Source of the DNA: Liolophura sinensis | Taxonomy: Eukaryota > Mollusca > Polyplacophora > Chitonida > Chitonidae | Direction: 5' to 3' | Assembly: GCF_032854445.1 (NCBI RefSeq) | Contig: NC_088299.1 | Location: forward strand, 9,355,608 to 9,419,607 | Length of the DNA: 64,000 nucleotides | Shown: positions 23,451-34,580 of the stretch, in pieces | Layout: every line of letters begins with the position of its first letter | How positions within the stretch are numbered: position 1 is the first letter of the stretch | The notes under the pieces: generated by a model | Database searches by the model: none | The model's input: only the letters and a program-made list of their open reading frames with translations | Told to the model about the DNA's origin: nothing | Made by a program: the position numbers and the translations under genes

Positions 23451-25498
23451 CAGAAGAGAATGTACTACAGTGATATAAACCGCGTTTCCGCAGCGCCCAC
23501 CTCAGATCATAACGCAGGACTGCTTTGACTCCCAATGTACTGACCTTGACCCGAAGTATTCTGGAACACTGAAGAGTGAAGAGGCTTAAGGTTGCGGTTG
23601 TAATTTCTGTTCGCTATAATTACCTCGTTCAGAATCGAGATCATGTTACATGTGAACGGCGAAATCAAGTCCGAGGCCATGGAGAACTGCCAGATTTTTT
23701 GCCTGGACATATTTACTCTAGCTTTTTACTTCATCGTCGTTATTTGTTCTAGCTGCATTCTTGACGTCCATAGGAATTTACCCAGTTACGGTGGAGAGGT
23801 GTATTAGCACCTTAATTCCCGCTTGGAATTGCAAAAATATCCACATCACTCGTCGACAAAACGTCAGAAGGATACGTATTGTAAGATTCTGACAAAACTT
23901 TGTGTTGAAAACAGAAAAAAAGCATATGGTGAAACAGACACAACCAAAGTGTCGTATGTGGAATTTACATTTAAGTGCATCCATAGCAACAGACGGGTTC
24001 CGGATTGGATTACCAAAGACTTGCATCTAACCAGCTAAATATATCCGTGGGGCCAGAACGGCAACGTAGGTATTTTGCTAAATTTAATTTTCTTCAGAAC
24101 TTAAGATGCTATGTTATCGTATATAATACATGCTTGTTGTATCATATCATTTCACTGAGTTTTTTCCCCTCCATTAAATAGTATCATGTAATGTATAGTA
24201 CCAGTCTAGATAATGTCTGTGTCCACGGTGCCCTACCCGTCTCCTTATTAATGATCAGTATCAGTACAAACTGCAATTTAAGTTGTTTATAAAATGCATC
24301 TAAATTTTAATATATTTTGCGCGTCATTTAAATCCTCATCAAAAGGACAGTTTTCGTTTATTTTAATCCAGAACGAGTTTTCGGACCCCGGTATACCTGT
24401 ATATCTGCTCATTGTTAGCTTCACATTGTGACAAATCTAAGTCCCAATATAAATTCCAAGGAAGTCCAGGAGATTGTAAAAACCAGTTGCTCAATCTTGA
24501 GGTTTATTCAAATCAAAATCTTGTCCAATCTGAATTTTTATCCCAATCAGAATTCTGTCCAATCTTGATATCTGCCCCAAATAAAATTCTCTCCAGAAAC
24601 ATGTAGTTACACTCATGTCAGATTTCTGTGAATCCTGTCTAGATCTCATTATATGCCCCTAATTACTCAACAAACCAAAATGTTATTCAGTCCATCAGAA
24701 ATCATATCCGATCCGATATTACCACTAGTAGAAATCTTGATTAGTGTAGTTCTGTCTAACTCACAACCCGCTCATATCCAAACCTTGGCCAAACTTAATA
24801 TTTCCAAATTGCAGTCAAAGTCTATTGTATTTTCATAAAAAACAGAAACAAGAAAGCCTTAATAGATCACAATCATATGAGTAAAAAGTTCTTGTGTTAA
24901 ATAAGCAATCAATAATCCAAGAAAATGCTTTATGTATTCATTTTGAGTGTTTTGCCATCGCTTATTTGTTTTACCTAAAAGATATCCCAGGCAAGCACTC
25001 CTTAACAATGGTCACTGCCATAACTGTCAATGACTTGAAATTTGTGTAAATCTCGACAGAGGCAAATTAGTAAGGGTAAGTGCTCTACATGGTACTTTTA
25101 GCCAACTTAAGCTTCTAGGAAGTTGAAGAAGCACAAAACATAGGCCATATCGATTTGTTTCGAATGATGTAGGTCGTACAGATCATAGAAATTAAACAAG
25201 ATGGATTTAGAGTATACCCTCTAGTCTGTCTCCTAACCCCCCCCCCCACCCCCCTCTCTCTTTCTTTTTCAATTAGTTGGCCTTATATTTGGACAATAAT
25301 CTATACAGAAATGAAGCTGTGGCATGGGATTCCGGATGCAGCAAGATTCATTATCACTGAATATATTATCAGTTTGAGAAAATCTGATAAGTTAGTTGTG
25401 GAACTAACCTCAAGCACTCAGTCCTTATTTTTGGGGTATTTTCGTCTAATGTACTTGGTAATCTTGCGCCTCTGCTTGCTGTTACAGAGAAACCCAAT
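23451..25498. other. no gene recognised upstream of the GPCR
   Basis: The region has no supported exon. From 24490 to 24800 there is a degenerate short repeat of TCCAATCAGAATTCTGTCC-like words spaced about 18-22 bp. A C-rich tract lies at 25237-25252. No TATA-type promoter was clearly assignable to the GPCR. Confidence 0.35.
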
Positions 25499-26548
25499 AT
25501 GGCATCGTTCGAGAACGAAACTTTCATAGAAGAAGGTGGAGAAGGCCCTAAGGGTTTGCCCAGCCATTCTGACATGCACATTCTGATTGGAATACAGGTG
25601 GTGCTGTGCTTGATGGGAGCGTTGGGTAACTCCTTAGTGCTCTACGTGTTCGGGAAGCGGGGCGAGCGCCTCACATACGTCATCGCAATAATGACACTCG
25701 CTGTCAGAGATCTCATAGCCTGTTGTCTCTTTTTGCCATGGTCTATTGCTTTGGAATATCTGCGTTTCGCGACCTCCTCCGACTTTTTATGCAAATGTTA
25801 CCACTTTCTGGGAAACATGACGAATCTTTTCACTCTGCCTTTCTTGGTGCTCGTTGCCCTAGATCGTTGTATTTGTGTGTGTGGCAGTCACATCCAAGCA
25901 ACATATCACAGACGAGCCTTCATCGCTGTTGGGGTCGTCTGTGCTTATTCTTTAGCCGCGTCATTTGTTCCAATGTTGGCGTTCGGAGTGTACGACGGAG
26001 TCTGTCGCTTAACAGATCTGATAGTTTCCTTGGAATCTATACTGGCTTTTCACAAATTTTCACTGAGCGTTTTCATAATATACGCCACTGTGTTAGCCCT
26101 CACATATGCCACAGTGTTTGGCACGACACTTCATCGGAAGTACAGTTCAAAACAACCCATTCTGGATTTTCCGCTAGGTGGCGTTGGCAGCGACATGCCT
26201 AGTGGTGACACTGTGTCCAGATCTTCGAATGTTCGCGAATTGGCGACCTCTGGCACATTTGAGGGTAGGCCTACAGCTGAGGAAGGGATGCAACTCGTTC
26301 ATTTCCAACAGGAGCAGATCTCGTTAACAATTGTTATGTTTACGCTGACTCTCATTTTATTCATGTTGTCACTTCCGGCTCTGTTGGTGGTTTTTGGTCA
26401 CGTTGAAGCAAACATCATATTATTCCATTTGTATCAAATAAGTTATGTGAGCAATTTCTTTGTGTATTTGTGCCTTGAATCAACTTTCCGAAAGGAGGTT
26501 AAGGTACTCTTTCAGTCAACTTGGTCACGACTTCGGTCTGGTCGCTGA
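25499..26548 (+). CDS. rhodopsin-class (class A) G-protein coupled receptor, intronless
   Basis: Uninterrupted 349-codon frame with seven hydrophobic segments: about 27-51, 60-85, 98-121, 139-162, 187-210, 274-299 and 304-326. Class A marks: GN in TM1 (43-44), LAVRD in TM2 (Asp71), Cys98/Cys100 before TM3 and Cys169 in loop 2 for the usual disulfide, and DRC at 122-124 in place of DRY. TM7 has NFFVY (319-323) in place of NPxxY, and TM6 lacks the usual CWxP. An N-glycosylation site (NET, 6-8) lies on the short N-terminus. Loop 3 is about 65 residues and Ser/Gly rich. The ligand cannot be told; intronless receptors with these motif changes are common among lophotrochozoan orphan or chemosensory-type GPCRs. 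The first ATG of the frame (CCCAATATGG) is taken as the start. Confidence 0.88.
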   Translation: MASFENETFIEEGGEGPKGLPSHSDMHILIGIQVVLCLMGALGNSLVLYVFGKRGERLTYVIAIMTLAVRDLIACCLFLPWSIALEYLRFATSSDFLCKCYHFLGNMTNLFTLPFLVLVALDRCICVCGSHIQATYHRRAFIAVGVVCAYSLAASFVPMLAFGVYDGVCRLTDLIVSLESILAFHKFSLSVFIIYATVLALTYATVFGTTLHRKYSSKQPILDFPLGGVGSDMPSGDTVSRSSNVRELATSGTFEGRPTAEEGMQLVHFQQEQISLTIVMFTLTLILFMLSLPALLVVFGHVEANIILFHLYQISYVSNFFVYLCLESTFRKEVKVLFQSTWSRLRSGR

Positions 26549-26773
26549 AATGTAAAATTCCGAAAGTGACATCTAATTTGTTTTTAAAACGTGTTACCTG
26601 TAAATGCCGGAGAAATGCGCATTTGGTACCGTAATACCGCAAGTTATTTTCGACTGTGAAATCAAGGAAATCTTCTCCAGTGGATGTGAGTATGTCTGTT
26701 ACAAACAGAATGAGCAATGGGCTAACTAAACTGGTGCGTGTCTGCTTTTTTTAAGGTTTAGAGGCAATTTAAC

Positions 26774-26779
26774 AATAAA
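26774..26779 (+). terminator. polyadenylation signal of the GPCR gene
   Basis: AATAAA about 225 nt after the stop codon. Confidence 0.5.
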
Positions 26780-26982
26780 ATGGCGCAGATATAGCATGTC
26801 GGTTGTAACAATATGATTTATGTTACTGCATTATGCCTACGATGTATGTATTGACGACTTTCTGTATTTTGGTTTTAATTTTTTTTAAACAAACTTAGCC
26901 TACGTCTACATCCTTGGTGCAGACCAGATGTTCGAATGGGATCGCCACCAGTAGAGAATGGTCATCATGCACTAACTCCCAC

Positions 26983-27050
26983 CCTAATGCTGGCCGCCGT
27001 CGTATAAGTGAAATATTCTTGAGTGCGGCGTGAAAAACCAATCAGATAAA
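26983..27050 (+). mobile_element. SINE family 1, 3' fragment
   Basis: CCACCCTAATGCTGGCCGCC through GTATAAGTGAAATATTCTTG to AACCAATCAGATAAATGAC. Confidence 0.82.
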
Positions 27051-28736
27051 TGACACAAACACAAGAAAATTTACAAAGCGGTTGTAAACCACGTGCCGAT
27101 AAATGATCTGATCTTACAAGACTTTTTTCCCTGAAGTCGGGTCAAAGTATACAGGCTGATTTCTGAAGCAGTCATAGATCAAGTAGCCATGTATTGAATG
27201 AGAGGATATGTGTTGATTTCTAGGTTATTCGATCTATCGCAGACGTATTGGCCTATTCTAAGCCTATATGAAATTTTATAATATATAATAAAGCATGGTG
27301 TCTAAAATGACTTTTCATGCTTGTTTATTTTGCGTATATATAAAATAAGTACCATATGTTTTTCGTCCTTTTAATATCTAGTAATATTTTAATATGTCGG
27401 TTTGTTGGCGTCTTTAGATTATATATAGGACGTTCATCTGGAAATTGACGAGGTGGGGGGATGTCTCACGACGTTGTCCGATTTACTCCGCTCATTTTTT
27501 AGAGTAAAATATTCTTGAATGCGGCGCACATTCTAATAAAACCCTTTTAACATTGCGTATGTGGACAACGGCTGGATAACGCGTTTGACTAGACAGGAGG
27601 TTTGGCGCATATTACCTGAGATAGCCGACCGCTTTTAATGGTTTGGTAACATTAATGAGTACCAATATACTAAAGGGATTGCTTTTTATCTTTCAGTTAA
27701 TTATTGTACTTGATCGCTTTTGACTTTGTGTGTATCTTAGTTTTCTTAAACACCGAATAATAAGACAGTTTGATTATAATAACGCTGCGAGTTCGAATGC
27801 TACCCTCTCCAATACAGCTTAGAGTTTTCATATTTCACTTAAACGATTGAAAGTTGTATTTTCTATAAACCTGACTGGTGTGATATCAGTAAAATACCCC
27901 TTACAATCGACAATAAACACCAATGACAAACAGGAATAACTTGAAGCTGTTTTGTATAGAATCAAACCTGAACAAGCCCATTCTTTGTCTTGGCAGGAGT
28001 TCTGTGCCGACCTTGTGAATCGCCCACCCTATTATTACGCTTTTTAAGGTTCAATTGTGCCACACTGGTACCCTTTATGTTTACCATAAGACATACGTCC
28101 CTTGAATTATTTTGCCAGGTTCTCCCTTGAATTAAAACTTTTTCACACTGTTACGCAAATAACTTTTTTACTGACAGTTAGTTGACAGAGGGTAATAGTA
28201 GCTTAGAAAAACAACAATAACTGACTTACCTTGCTGATATGGTGTTAATGGCTTCTGTTTACTAAAATAGACGGGGTTAAACATACCCATATCTGCGTTG
28301 TGTTGCTTTAATATAGCTATATGTATGTTGCATTGTTTTACCGATAAACAAACCGGAAGAGCGTGATATAATGTCGAAGGTACGAAATATTTTATTTAAT
28401 ACAGTTTGGCGAAAACATCAGTGTTAAACACTAAACACAAACACTTTCATTTCCTTGACAAATGACAGACCCGAAATCATTTTGCGACAGATTAGACAAT
28501 GAAATCGACAATACTACGCTAAACAAAAAGTATGACTTTTTCTTTGACTCATAAAGCTGACTGTCATTGTAAAAGTGAAATATTCTTGAGGTTTTTGAGG
28601 GTACTCCGGTATCCTCCTCTCATTATCTGTCATACAGGCATGACAAATTATTAAAGTGCATCATTAAACACGAATCTAGTAAATAAGCAGAGGGCCTAGG
28701 TGGACAAGGGGGTTAGGACCCCCCTTGTTTGGACAT
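27051..28736. other. no gene recognised; two tiny SINE scraps
   Basis: A/T-rich sequence without supported exons. Scraps of the SINE tail occur at about 27485-27545 (AAATATTCTTGAATGCGGCG) and 28556-28595 (AAGTGAAATATTCTTGAGG). Confidence 0.4.
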
Positions 28737-28960
28737 GTTAGGACGCCAGTGAGGCGCAATGACCCAGGAGCCGATGTGAGTCCAAGTCCAGCTTATGCTG
28801 GCTTCCTCTCCGGCTGTACGTGAGAAGGTCTGCTAGTAACCTGTCCGGTGTATCCGGTTTCCTCCCACCATAAAACTGGCCGCTGTAGTGTAAGTGAAAT
28901 ATTCTTGAGTACGGCCTAAAACACATATCATATAGATAAATAAAATAAAATAAAGTCAAT
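28737..28960 (+). mobile_element. SINE family 1, partial head
   Basis: Starts in the head (GGCGCAATGACCCAGGAGCC), keeps the B box area (AGTCCAAGTCCAGC) and runs to a TAAATAAAATAAAATAAA tail. The Gly/Pro-rich body segment is shortened. Confidence 0.88.
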
Positions 28961-29196
28961 AAGCAAATACATTTTGTCTTCATTCATGTTATGCTATAGC
29001 AAATTTTGGTACGTGCAAATTTTTTTTTCGAAGTCTGACTTTGCAATACAAACATGGCGTTTCAGTCTGAACGGGAAAGAAGTGGTGGTCAATCTGTCGT
29101 TGAATGAACGTAACAATACGTGACACTCTTCCCTTCTTTGTATGGTAAGGCACAGCTTACCGTAAAAAGACATTTCAGCACAAGGCATGGAATTAA

Positions 29197-29464
29197 TTTG
29201 ATTTATTTATTTGATTGGTGTTTTACGCCGTACTCAAGAATATTTCACTTATACGACAGCGGCCAGCATTATGGTGGGTGGAAACCGGGCACAGCCCGGG
29301 GGAAACCCACGACCATCCGCAGGTTGTTGACAGACCTTCCCACATACGGCCGGAGAGGAAGCCAGCATGAGCTGGACTTGAACTCACAGCGACCGCATTG
29401 GTGAGAGACTCCTGGGTCATTACGCTGCGCTAGCGCGCTAACCAACTGAGCCACGGAGGCCCCT
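29197..29464 (-). mobile_element. SINE family 1, full length, little diverged
   Basis: Complete copy. On the plus strand it runs from TTTATTTATTTGATTGGTGT to GCGCTAGCGCGCTAACCAAC, TGAGCCACGGAGGCCCC. A 3-base-different copy of ATGGAATTAA flanks both sides (CATGGAATTAATTT at 29187 and CATGGAATTAAGTA at 29468), consistent with a target-site duplication. Confidence 0.95.
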
Positions 29465-29572
29465 GGCATGGAATTAAGTAGCGGTAAACCAGTTAATGAA
29501 CTGAAAGAGCAATGCGTGGTAATCCTACCACAATTTTGGTAGGTTGGAGTTTATAGTGTTAATCCACCAGCT

Positions 29573-30490
29573 ACCAGACGAGCGACCAGACAGACGGCCA
29601 CTGTATCAAGAGTTAGAGACGTCAGACCAGCGATGAGGCAGACGGCCACTGTGTGAAGAGTTAGAGACGTCAGTACAGCGACCAGACAGGCGGCCATTGT
29701 GTCAAGAGTTGGAGACGTCAGTACAGCGACCAGACAGACGGCCACTGTGTCAAGAGTTAGAGACGTCAGACCAGCGATCAGGCGGACGGCCACTGTGTCA
29801 AGAGCTAGAGACGTCAGTACAGCGATCAGACAGACGGCCACTGTGTCAAGAGTTAGAGACGTCAGACCAGCGATGAGGCAGACGGCCACTGTGTGAAGAG
29901 GTAGAGACGTCAGACCAGCGACCAGACAGGCGGCCATTGTGTCAAGAGTTGGAGACGTCAGTACAGCGACCAGACAGACGGCCACTGTGTCAAGAGTTAG
30001 AGACGTCAGTACAGCGATCAGACAGACGGCCACTGTGTCAAGAGTTAGAGACGTCAGGCCAGCGATCAGGCAGACGGCCACTGTGTCAAGAGTTAGAGAC
30101 GTCAGTACAGCGACCAGACAGACGGCCACTGTGTCAAGAGCTAGAGACGTCAGACCAGCGGCCAGACAGATGGCCACTGTGTCAAGAGTTAGAGACGTCA
30201 GTACAGCGACCAGACAGACAGCCACTGTGTCAAGAGCTAGAGACGTCAGTACAGCGACCAGACAGACGGCCACTGTGTCAAGAGTTAGAGACGTCAGTAC
30301 AGCGACCAGGCGGACGGCCACTGTGTCAAGAGCTAGAGACGTCAGTACAGCGATCAGACAGACAGCCATTATGTCAAGAGCTAGAGACGTCAGACCAGCG
30401 ACCAGACAGACGGCCACTGTGTCAAGAGTTAGAGATGTCAATACAGCGACCAGACAGGCGGCCACTGTGTCAAGAGCTAGAGACGTCAGT
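29573..30490. repeat. 48-bp minisatellite, about 19 units
   Basis: Units of GTCAAGAGTTAGAGACGTCA followed by GTACAGCGACCAGACAGACG and GCCACTGT repeat every 48 bp, with GTACAG/GACCAG and GTTAG/GCTAG variants. Because 48 is a multiple of 3 and the unit lacks stops in several frames, long open frames appear on both strands (304 codons minus, about 200 plus in two frames). There is no signal, domain or splice evidence for a protein. Confidence 0.95.
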
Positions 30491-31611
30491 AGATGTTCTG
30501 TGTCACCAAGTCTTCAGTGGCAATGTTACTCTGCGAGCGTAATGCCCTTGTATATATATATTTATATCTGGGAGAAAATCTATTAATTAGCATAAAAAAA
30601 ACAAAACCTGGAATTATTTTTTGCCGTCTAGGCCTAAAGAAACCAGACGAGATCTTCTCGATGAGCTGGTTTTCATGAGGTGAAAACTTTGTGATTTTAG
30701 AGTGAATTCAAATGATTATGCCATTTGACTTTGCCGAGCCGTGAATACACGTGAGAGTGTTTTGTTTATTATACGTTCTTCGGTTGTTGCGTATATGTGA
30801 AAAAAATACACGTCTTTTAAAAATCAGAGGTATCTACATACCCAAGCGCATGTATACGCTTGAAGGACAAATTCAGCAATAGATGATGAAAAATGTGTAT
30901 AGATACATTCCTTTTCTCATTTTTTCGTCAGACATACAGGTCTATCATGTAGATATGTGTTATGATATGAAGCTTTCTATATTTCACACAAGACAAAAAA
31001 TTGTTGCCAACACTATTTTCTCTCGTCTTTTAACCACATGGAATAAGTGTGCTCTCTTAAATTTTACATTATCACATCCAAAACTACATTTTGTAAATTT
31101 TGTAATTTAACACTTTACCAAATGTTAAATTAACGTTTGTGTTGTTACCGCATTGTGAATGTCAGAAATCTTGTAATTTAAACATTGTGATACAACTTTC
31201 AAACAACCATTACGCATTTTTAACATTTTAAGATGTAGACGAGTATGTATATTTCAACATGTATCGGTATCATCTTATCAATTTTAACATTTCAACATTA
31301 TAACATTTACGTTTTTAGAGTGTATTCAAAACAAAAATGTCGCCTATGACTTTAAGAGGATACATGTAGCTATTTGAATTTTTAGTGGAAGGCCTTATTT
31401 TCCCTGAACGTTTGTAGATATTTATGGAATACAATCATATAAATTATAGTCTAATATGCTGAAAGACCGTTTAACTCAGATGTGAAGGCCTCGCCATACT
31501 GCGTTTAACGTTTTGTACGGTTTTTGATAGGTGATTTAGGGCACACGTGGAGTTAAAAAACAAGGTTGCACAAACTTTTTTTCTCTGCATGCTAGTTTTT
31601 ATATCGGTCGT
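30491..31611. other. A/T-rich upstream region of C1q gene B
   Basis: No exon or transposon recognised. Several near-repeats of TTTAACATTTCAACATTATAAC type occur at 31080-31310, a simple low-complexity tract. Confidence 0.4.
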
Positions 31612-31620
31612 TATATAAAA
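31612..31620 (+). promoter_or_regulatory. TATA box of C1q gene B
   Basis: TATATAAAA about 65-70 nt before the start codon, preceded by GGTCGT. A transcription start near 31640 would leave a 5' leader of about 40 nt. Confidence 0.65.
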
Positions 31621-31682
31621 TGATTTGAGAGGGATATCGATATAGAGAAAGACATCCGTCCTCAGTGCGACGTGTCCCGACA

Positions 31683-33631
31683 ATGACATCAGTAACACTT
31701 GTGACGGTGGCCGTTTGTCTGTTCGTCTGTGTATACGCAACGTTCCCGCAGTATGACTCGAGTTACTTCGGGCCACACAATGGTAAGCTTTAAATCGCCT
31801 TTCTTCCCGCTTATTTATATATTTTCTATTTCATTGGTGTTTTACGCCATACTCAGGTTGCAGCTAGACCTTTCCACGTACGCCGGAGAACCACCATAAG
31901 CTGGACGTAACTCGTTGCGCCGCGCTGGCGTGCTAACCCCATCGGAGCCCCGGGGGCTCCTCCTCCCGTTTTAACAAATCACTGAAAACATTTCACTTTT
32001 CTTTACCTAAAATGTGAATCACGTGGATACTTTTTATTTGATTGTTGATTAGCGCCATGGAAGTCTTCCCTTATACAATGGCGGTCAGATTCACAGGTGG
32101 ATTAAACCGGAATGCCCGGGGAAAACCGCCAGAGGGGTGGGGTTGGGGGGTATGGGGATCAGTGGTATCCAAAAGAATTCTTTATTATTATGTACATACA
32201 GCAATTTTCAACACATAATGGGGTCAATACAATATCAGCCCATAATGTGCCAAACAATTCACAATAACCAAAATTAAAAATGTTAAACCGTCGCAAGGGT
32301 GTCGTGATGATGATACATACGTGTATCTACTGCATAAGAAAACCAACTCTTTAAGTACTGTAATTCTTCACCCTTTTCACATGTTTGCAAGGTGTTTATT
32401 CGAGCATATTCTGAAGGCATTGTTCTGAGGAGACTGTTAAACTTTTATACTTTTTGTGAGGCGCTGAAATTTGCTAATCCAACCTATGTTGTTTTGTCTC
32501 CAAAATCAAATTAGAAATGTAAATAAATTGCACTGAAAGTTGCGCTTTCATATGCGAAAATGTTGCGGAATTAGGTTCCCCGCGGAGGTAAACGTTAAAA
32601 ACTTGATACTGAGTGAAAATATAAGCCTTAATTTTGAAGGTCTTGTTTCGGTCATTCTTTATGACTAGAATGAGATAGATGTGTGAGTGCCCGAGGATAT
32701 CTTTCTTCAAAAGAGCTTGGAATGAAATGACATTAGTGTCACATAACTTTCAGAAGGTTTAGTGTTATTACTACATAAACTGCAACATTGGTTAATTGTG
32801 TTTATTTATTAAATTATAATTTTTAATTATAAAAATGATTTCGATACCTTTTTGTCACCTTAAGGTTACCCTTACGGTCGTCACGGGCCATATTTCCCAC
32901 CTCGTAGATTGGCACTAGAGGGTGCTTTCGGGTCAGTTGGGGGGAATTCAGGTGCTGGAAATGTTGGGATGACTAGAAGTTCTGGAGGTGCTGGAGTCGC
33001 TGGAATGGTTGGACGTGCTGGAATGCCTGAAAGTCCTGGAATGTTTGGAAATGGTGCAACTAATGAAATACAGGGAAGTGCTGGAAGAGCTGTAATCCCA
33101 GGAAGACCCCGAAATGACGCTTCAGGAAACACCCAACCACGGCGTCCTCTTCAGAAACTACCACAGTTGGAAGGATACGTCAACCCGCAGGACGCCGTAG
33201 TCAGCTCTGTTCTCAGAACCACTGACCAGTATTTCTACAAACCAGTGCCAGTTGGTTTTGACAATGTCACCACCAACATTAATGGGGGATACATCCGAGA
33301 ATACGGTGTCTTCACAGCTCCGGTGCCAGGAATATATTTCATCAACTACCACATACAAAGCAAGAAAGGCAGCGCCAAAGAGGCCCATGTGGATCTGACC
33401 CAGAACGGAGAAGTCGTGAACTCGGCCAAGGCAGAAGGTGATTGTGTCCCGGCGTCCAACTCCGCCGTCCTCTACCTTGACCAGTTTGACCGGCTCAGTG
33501 TCAATGGTCGTGAAAGAACCGTGATTGGTTGTGAAAATAACGGCTTTTGCAGCTTTAGCGTGTCTCTGGTGAAGCAGGGGAAATTCTATGATCAGAAAGT
33601 TGCCAGAGCTGTCCCTAAGGGTAAATGGTGA
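31683..33631 (+). CDS. secreted C1q-domain protein B with a Gly-rich stalk
   Basis: Exons 31683-31782 (100 nt) and 32865-33631 (767 nt) join in phase 1 (donor GGTAAGC, acceptor CACCTTAAG), giving 288 residues. Residues 1-20 (MTSVTLVTVAVCLFVCVYAT) are a signal peptide. Residues about 50-105 form an irregular Gly/Ala/Met-rich stalk (SGGAGVAGMVGRAG and similar) with loosely collagen-like spacing. The C1q head covers about 128-280: YVNPQDAVVSS, VGFDNVTTNINGGY, YGVFTAPVPGIYFINYH, NSAVLYLDQFDRLSVNG, CENNGFCSFSVSLV. The head differs from that of gene C at only about 16 of 160 residues. Likely a secreted, trimer-forming recognition protein; the ligand is unknown. Intron 1 holds two SINE pieces and a MITE. 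Confidence 0.92.
31808..31951 (-). mobile_element. SINE family 1, internally deleted
   Basis: CATTGGTGTTTTACGCCATA tail, then directly the head-proximal body (CCACGTACGCCGGAG) and an inverted head (GCGTGCTAACCCCATCGGAG). Lies in intron 1 of C1q gene B. Confidence 0.82.
32028..32135 (-). mobile_element. SINE family 1, strongly diverged fragment
   Basis: TTTTATTTGATTGTTGATTA, then CTTATACAATGGCGGTCAGA, and AAACCGGAATGCCCGGGGAA keep the order of the SINE tail and body, with many changes. Confidence 0.6.
32356..32576. mobile_element. MITE-like element, family B, copy 3 (inverted)
   Basis: Starts TACTGTAATTCTTCACCCTT and ends with GGAATTAGG, the reverse of copies 1 and 2. Shares TATACTTTTTGTGAGGCG and TTTTGTCTCCAAAATCAAAT. 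Lies in intron 1 of C1q gene B. Confidence 0.6.
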
Positions 33632-33695
33632 ACAATCAACAGACGGTAACCTATGGTTTGCGTGAATCGATTGATTTCAATGGTGATCGTTTGAA

Positions 33696-33701
33696 AATAA
33701 A
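33696..33701 (+). terminator. polyadenylation signal of C1q gene B
   Basis: AATAAA 65 nt after the TGA stop. Confidence 0.7.
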
Positions 33702-33783
33702 TTGTGAGATAAACGAAAGCATGTAGACATTATTTCTCTGACCATGATTGCAATGTAAGCTTAGATATATAATATTTATTGTA

Positions 33784-34013
33784 GTTTATTTATTTATTTG
33801 ATTGGTGTTTACGCCATACTAAAGAATATTTCATTTATACGACGGCGGCCAGTATTATCGTGGGAGGAAATCGGGCATAGCCCGGTGGAAACCCACGACC
33901 CATCCGCAGGTTGCTGGAAGACCTTCCCACGTACGGCCAGAGAGGAAGCCAACAAGCCCTGGACTTGAACTCACAGCGACCGTTTAGCGCGCTAACAAAC
34001 TGAGCCACAGAGA
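33784..34013 (-). mobile_element. SINE family 1, partial head
   Basis: TTTATTTATTTATTTGATTG, GGCCAGTATTATCGTGGGAG, body, CTTGAACTCACAGCGACCG, then GCGCGCTAACAAACTGAGCC. The segment between the B box and A box is shortened. Confidence 0.9.
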
Positions 34014-34361
34014 ATATTTATTGAAGATAACGGCTTCGAGATGGTGGTGCCTCACCGTATACTGTGGTCATATTCTCATGTGCTGCACGTCAAGGAACAT
34101 TTCTACAAGCAATTGTTAAACATTTCCTGTGTTTGGCGTTATAATCAATCATTTGGAATAAATAAATAAATAAATACGCAAACAATTAAATAAATAATAA
34201 ATAAATGATAAATGTTGGCAACATACTTGCTAGCGTGACAAATTTAAGTTGTCTTGATAAACCTTTAAGGACACAAAATAAAAATGCCAAATGTCTGCTT
34301 AAGACATATGTGGGCCATTTAGAATAAGATCCTGATGTCTTGAATTTGTAATTTATTTATT

Positions 34362-34580
34362 TTTTTATCTGTGTACTCGGTATTTCAAGCCGTACTAAAG
34401 AATTTTATTCTTACGGGAGCGTCATGTTTAAGATTCAACCGCAGTATCAGGAATGTATTAGTCATAACAGCAAATACTTTACAAATCTCCAGGTTTATAC
34501 TCTCGTTCAAACCAACGAGAGCTGGATTCGAACCTGTGACCTTAGCGGTCAGGAAATGAATTGCTGCCTCGGTGAGCAAA
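34362..34580 (-). mobile_element. tRNA-derived SINE related to, but distinct from, family 1
   Basis: The plus strand starts with a family-1-like tail (GTACTAAAGAATTTTATTCT). It ends with GGATTCGAACCTGTGACC, the inverse of a canonical B box (GGTTCGAATCC). The body between is unlike family 1, so this may be a sister family sharing the tail. Confidence 0.5.

Noticed and set aside
29551..30586. Long open frames (304, 215 and 201 codons) on both strands
   Set aside because: All follow from a 48-bp repeat lacking stops; no signal peptide, domain, splice site or start context supports a gene.
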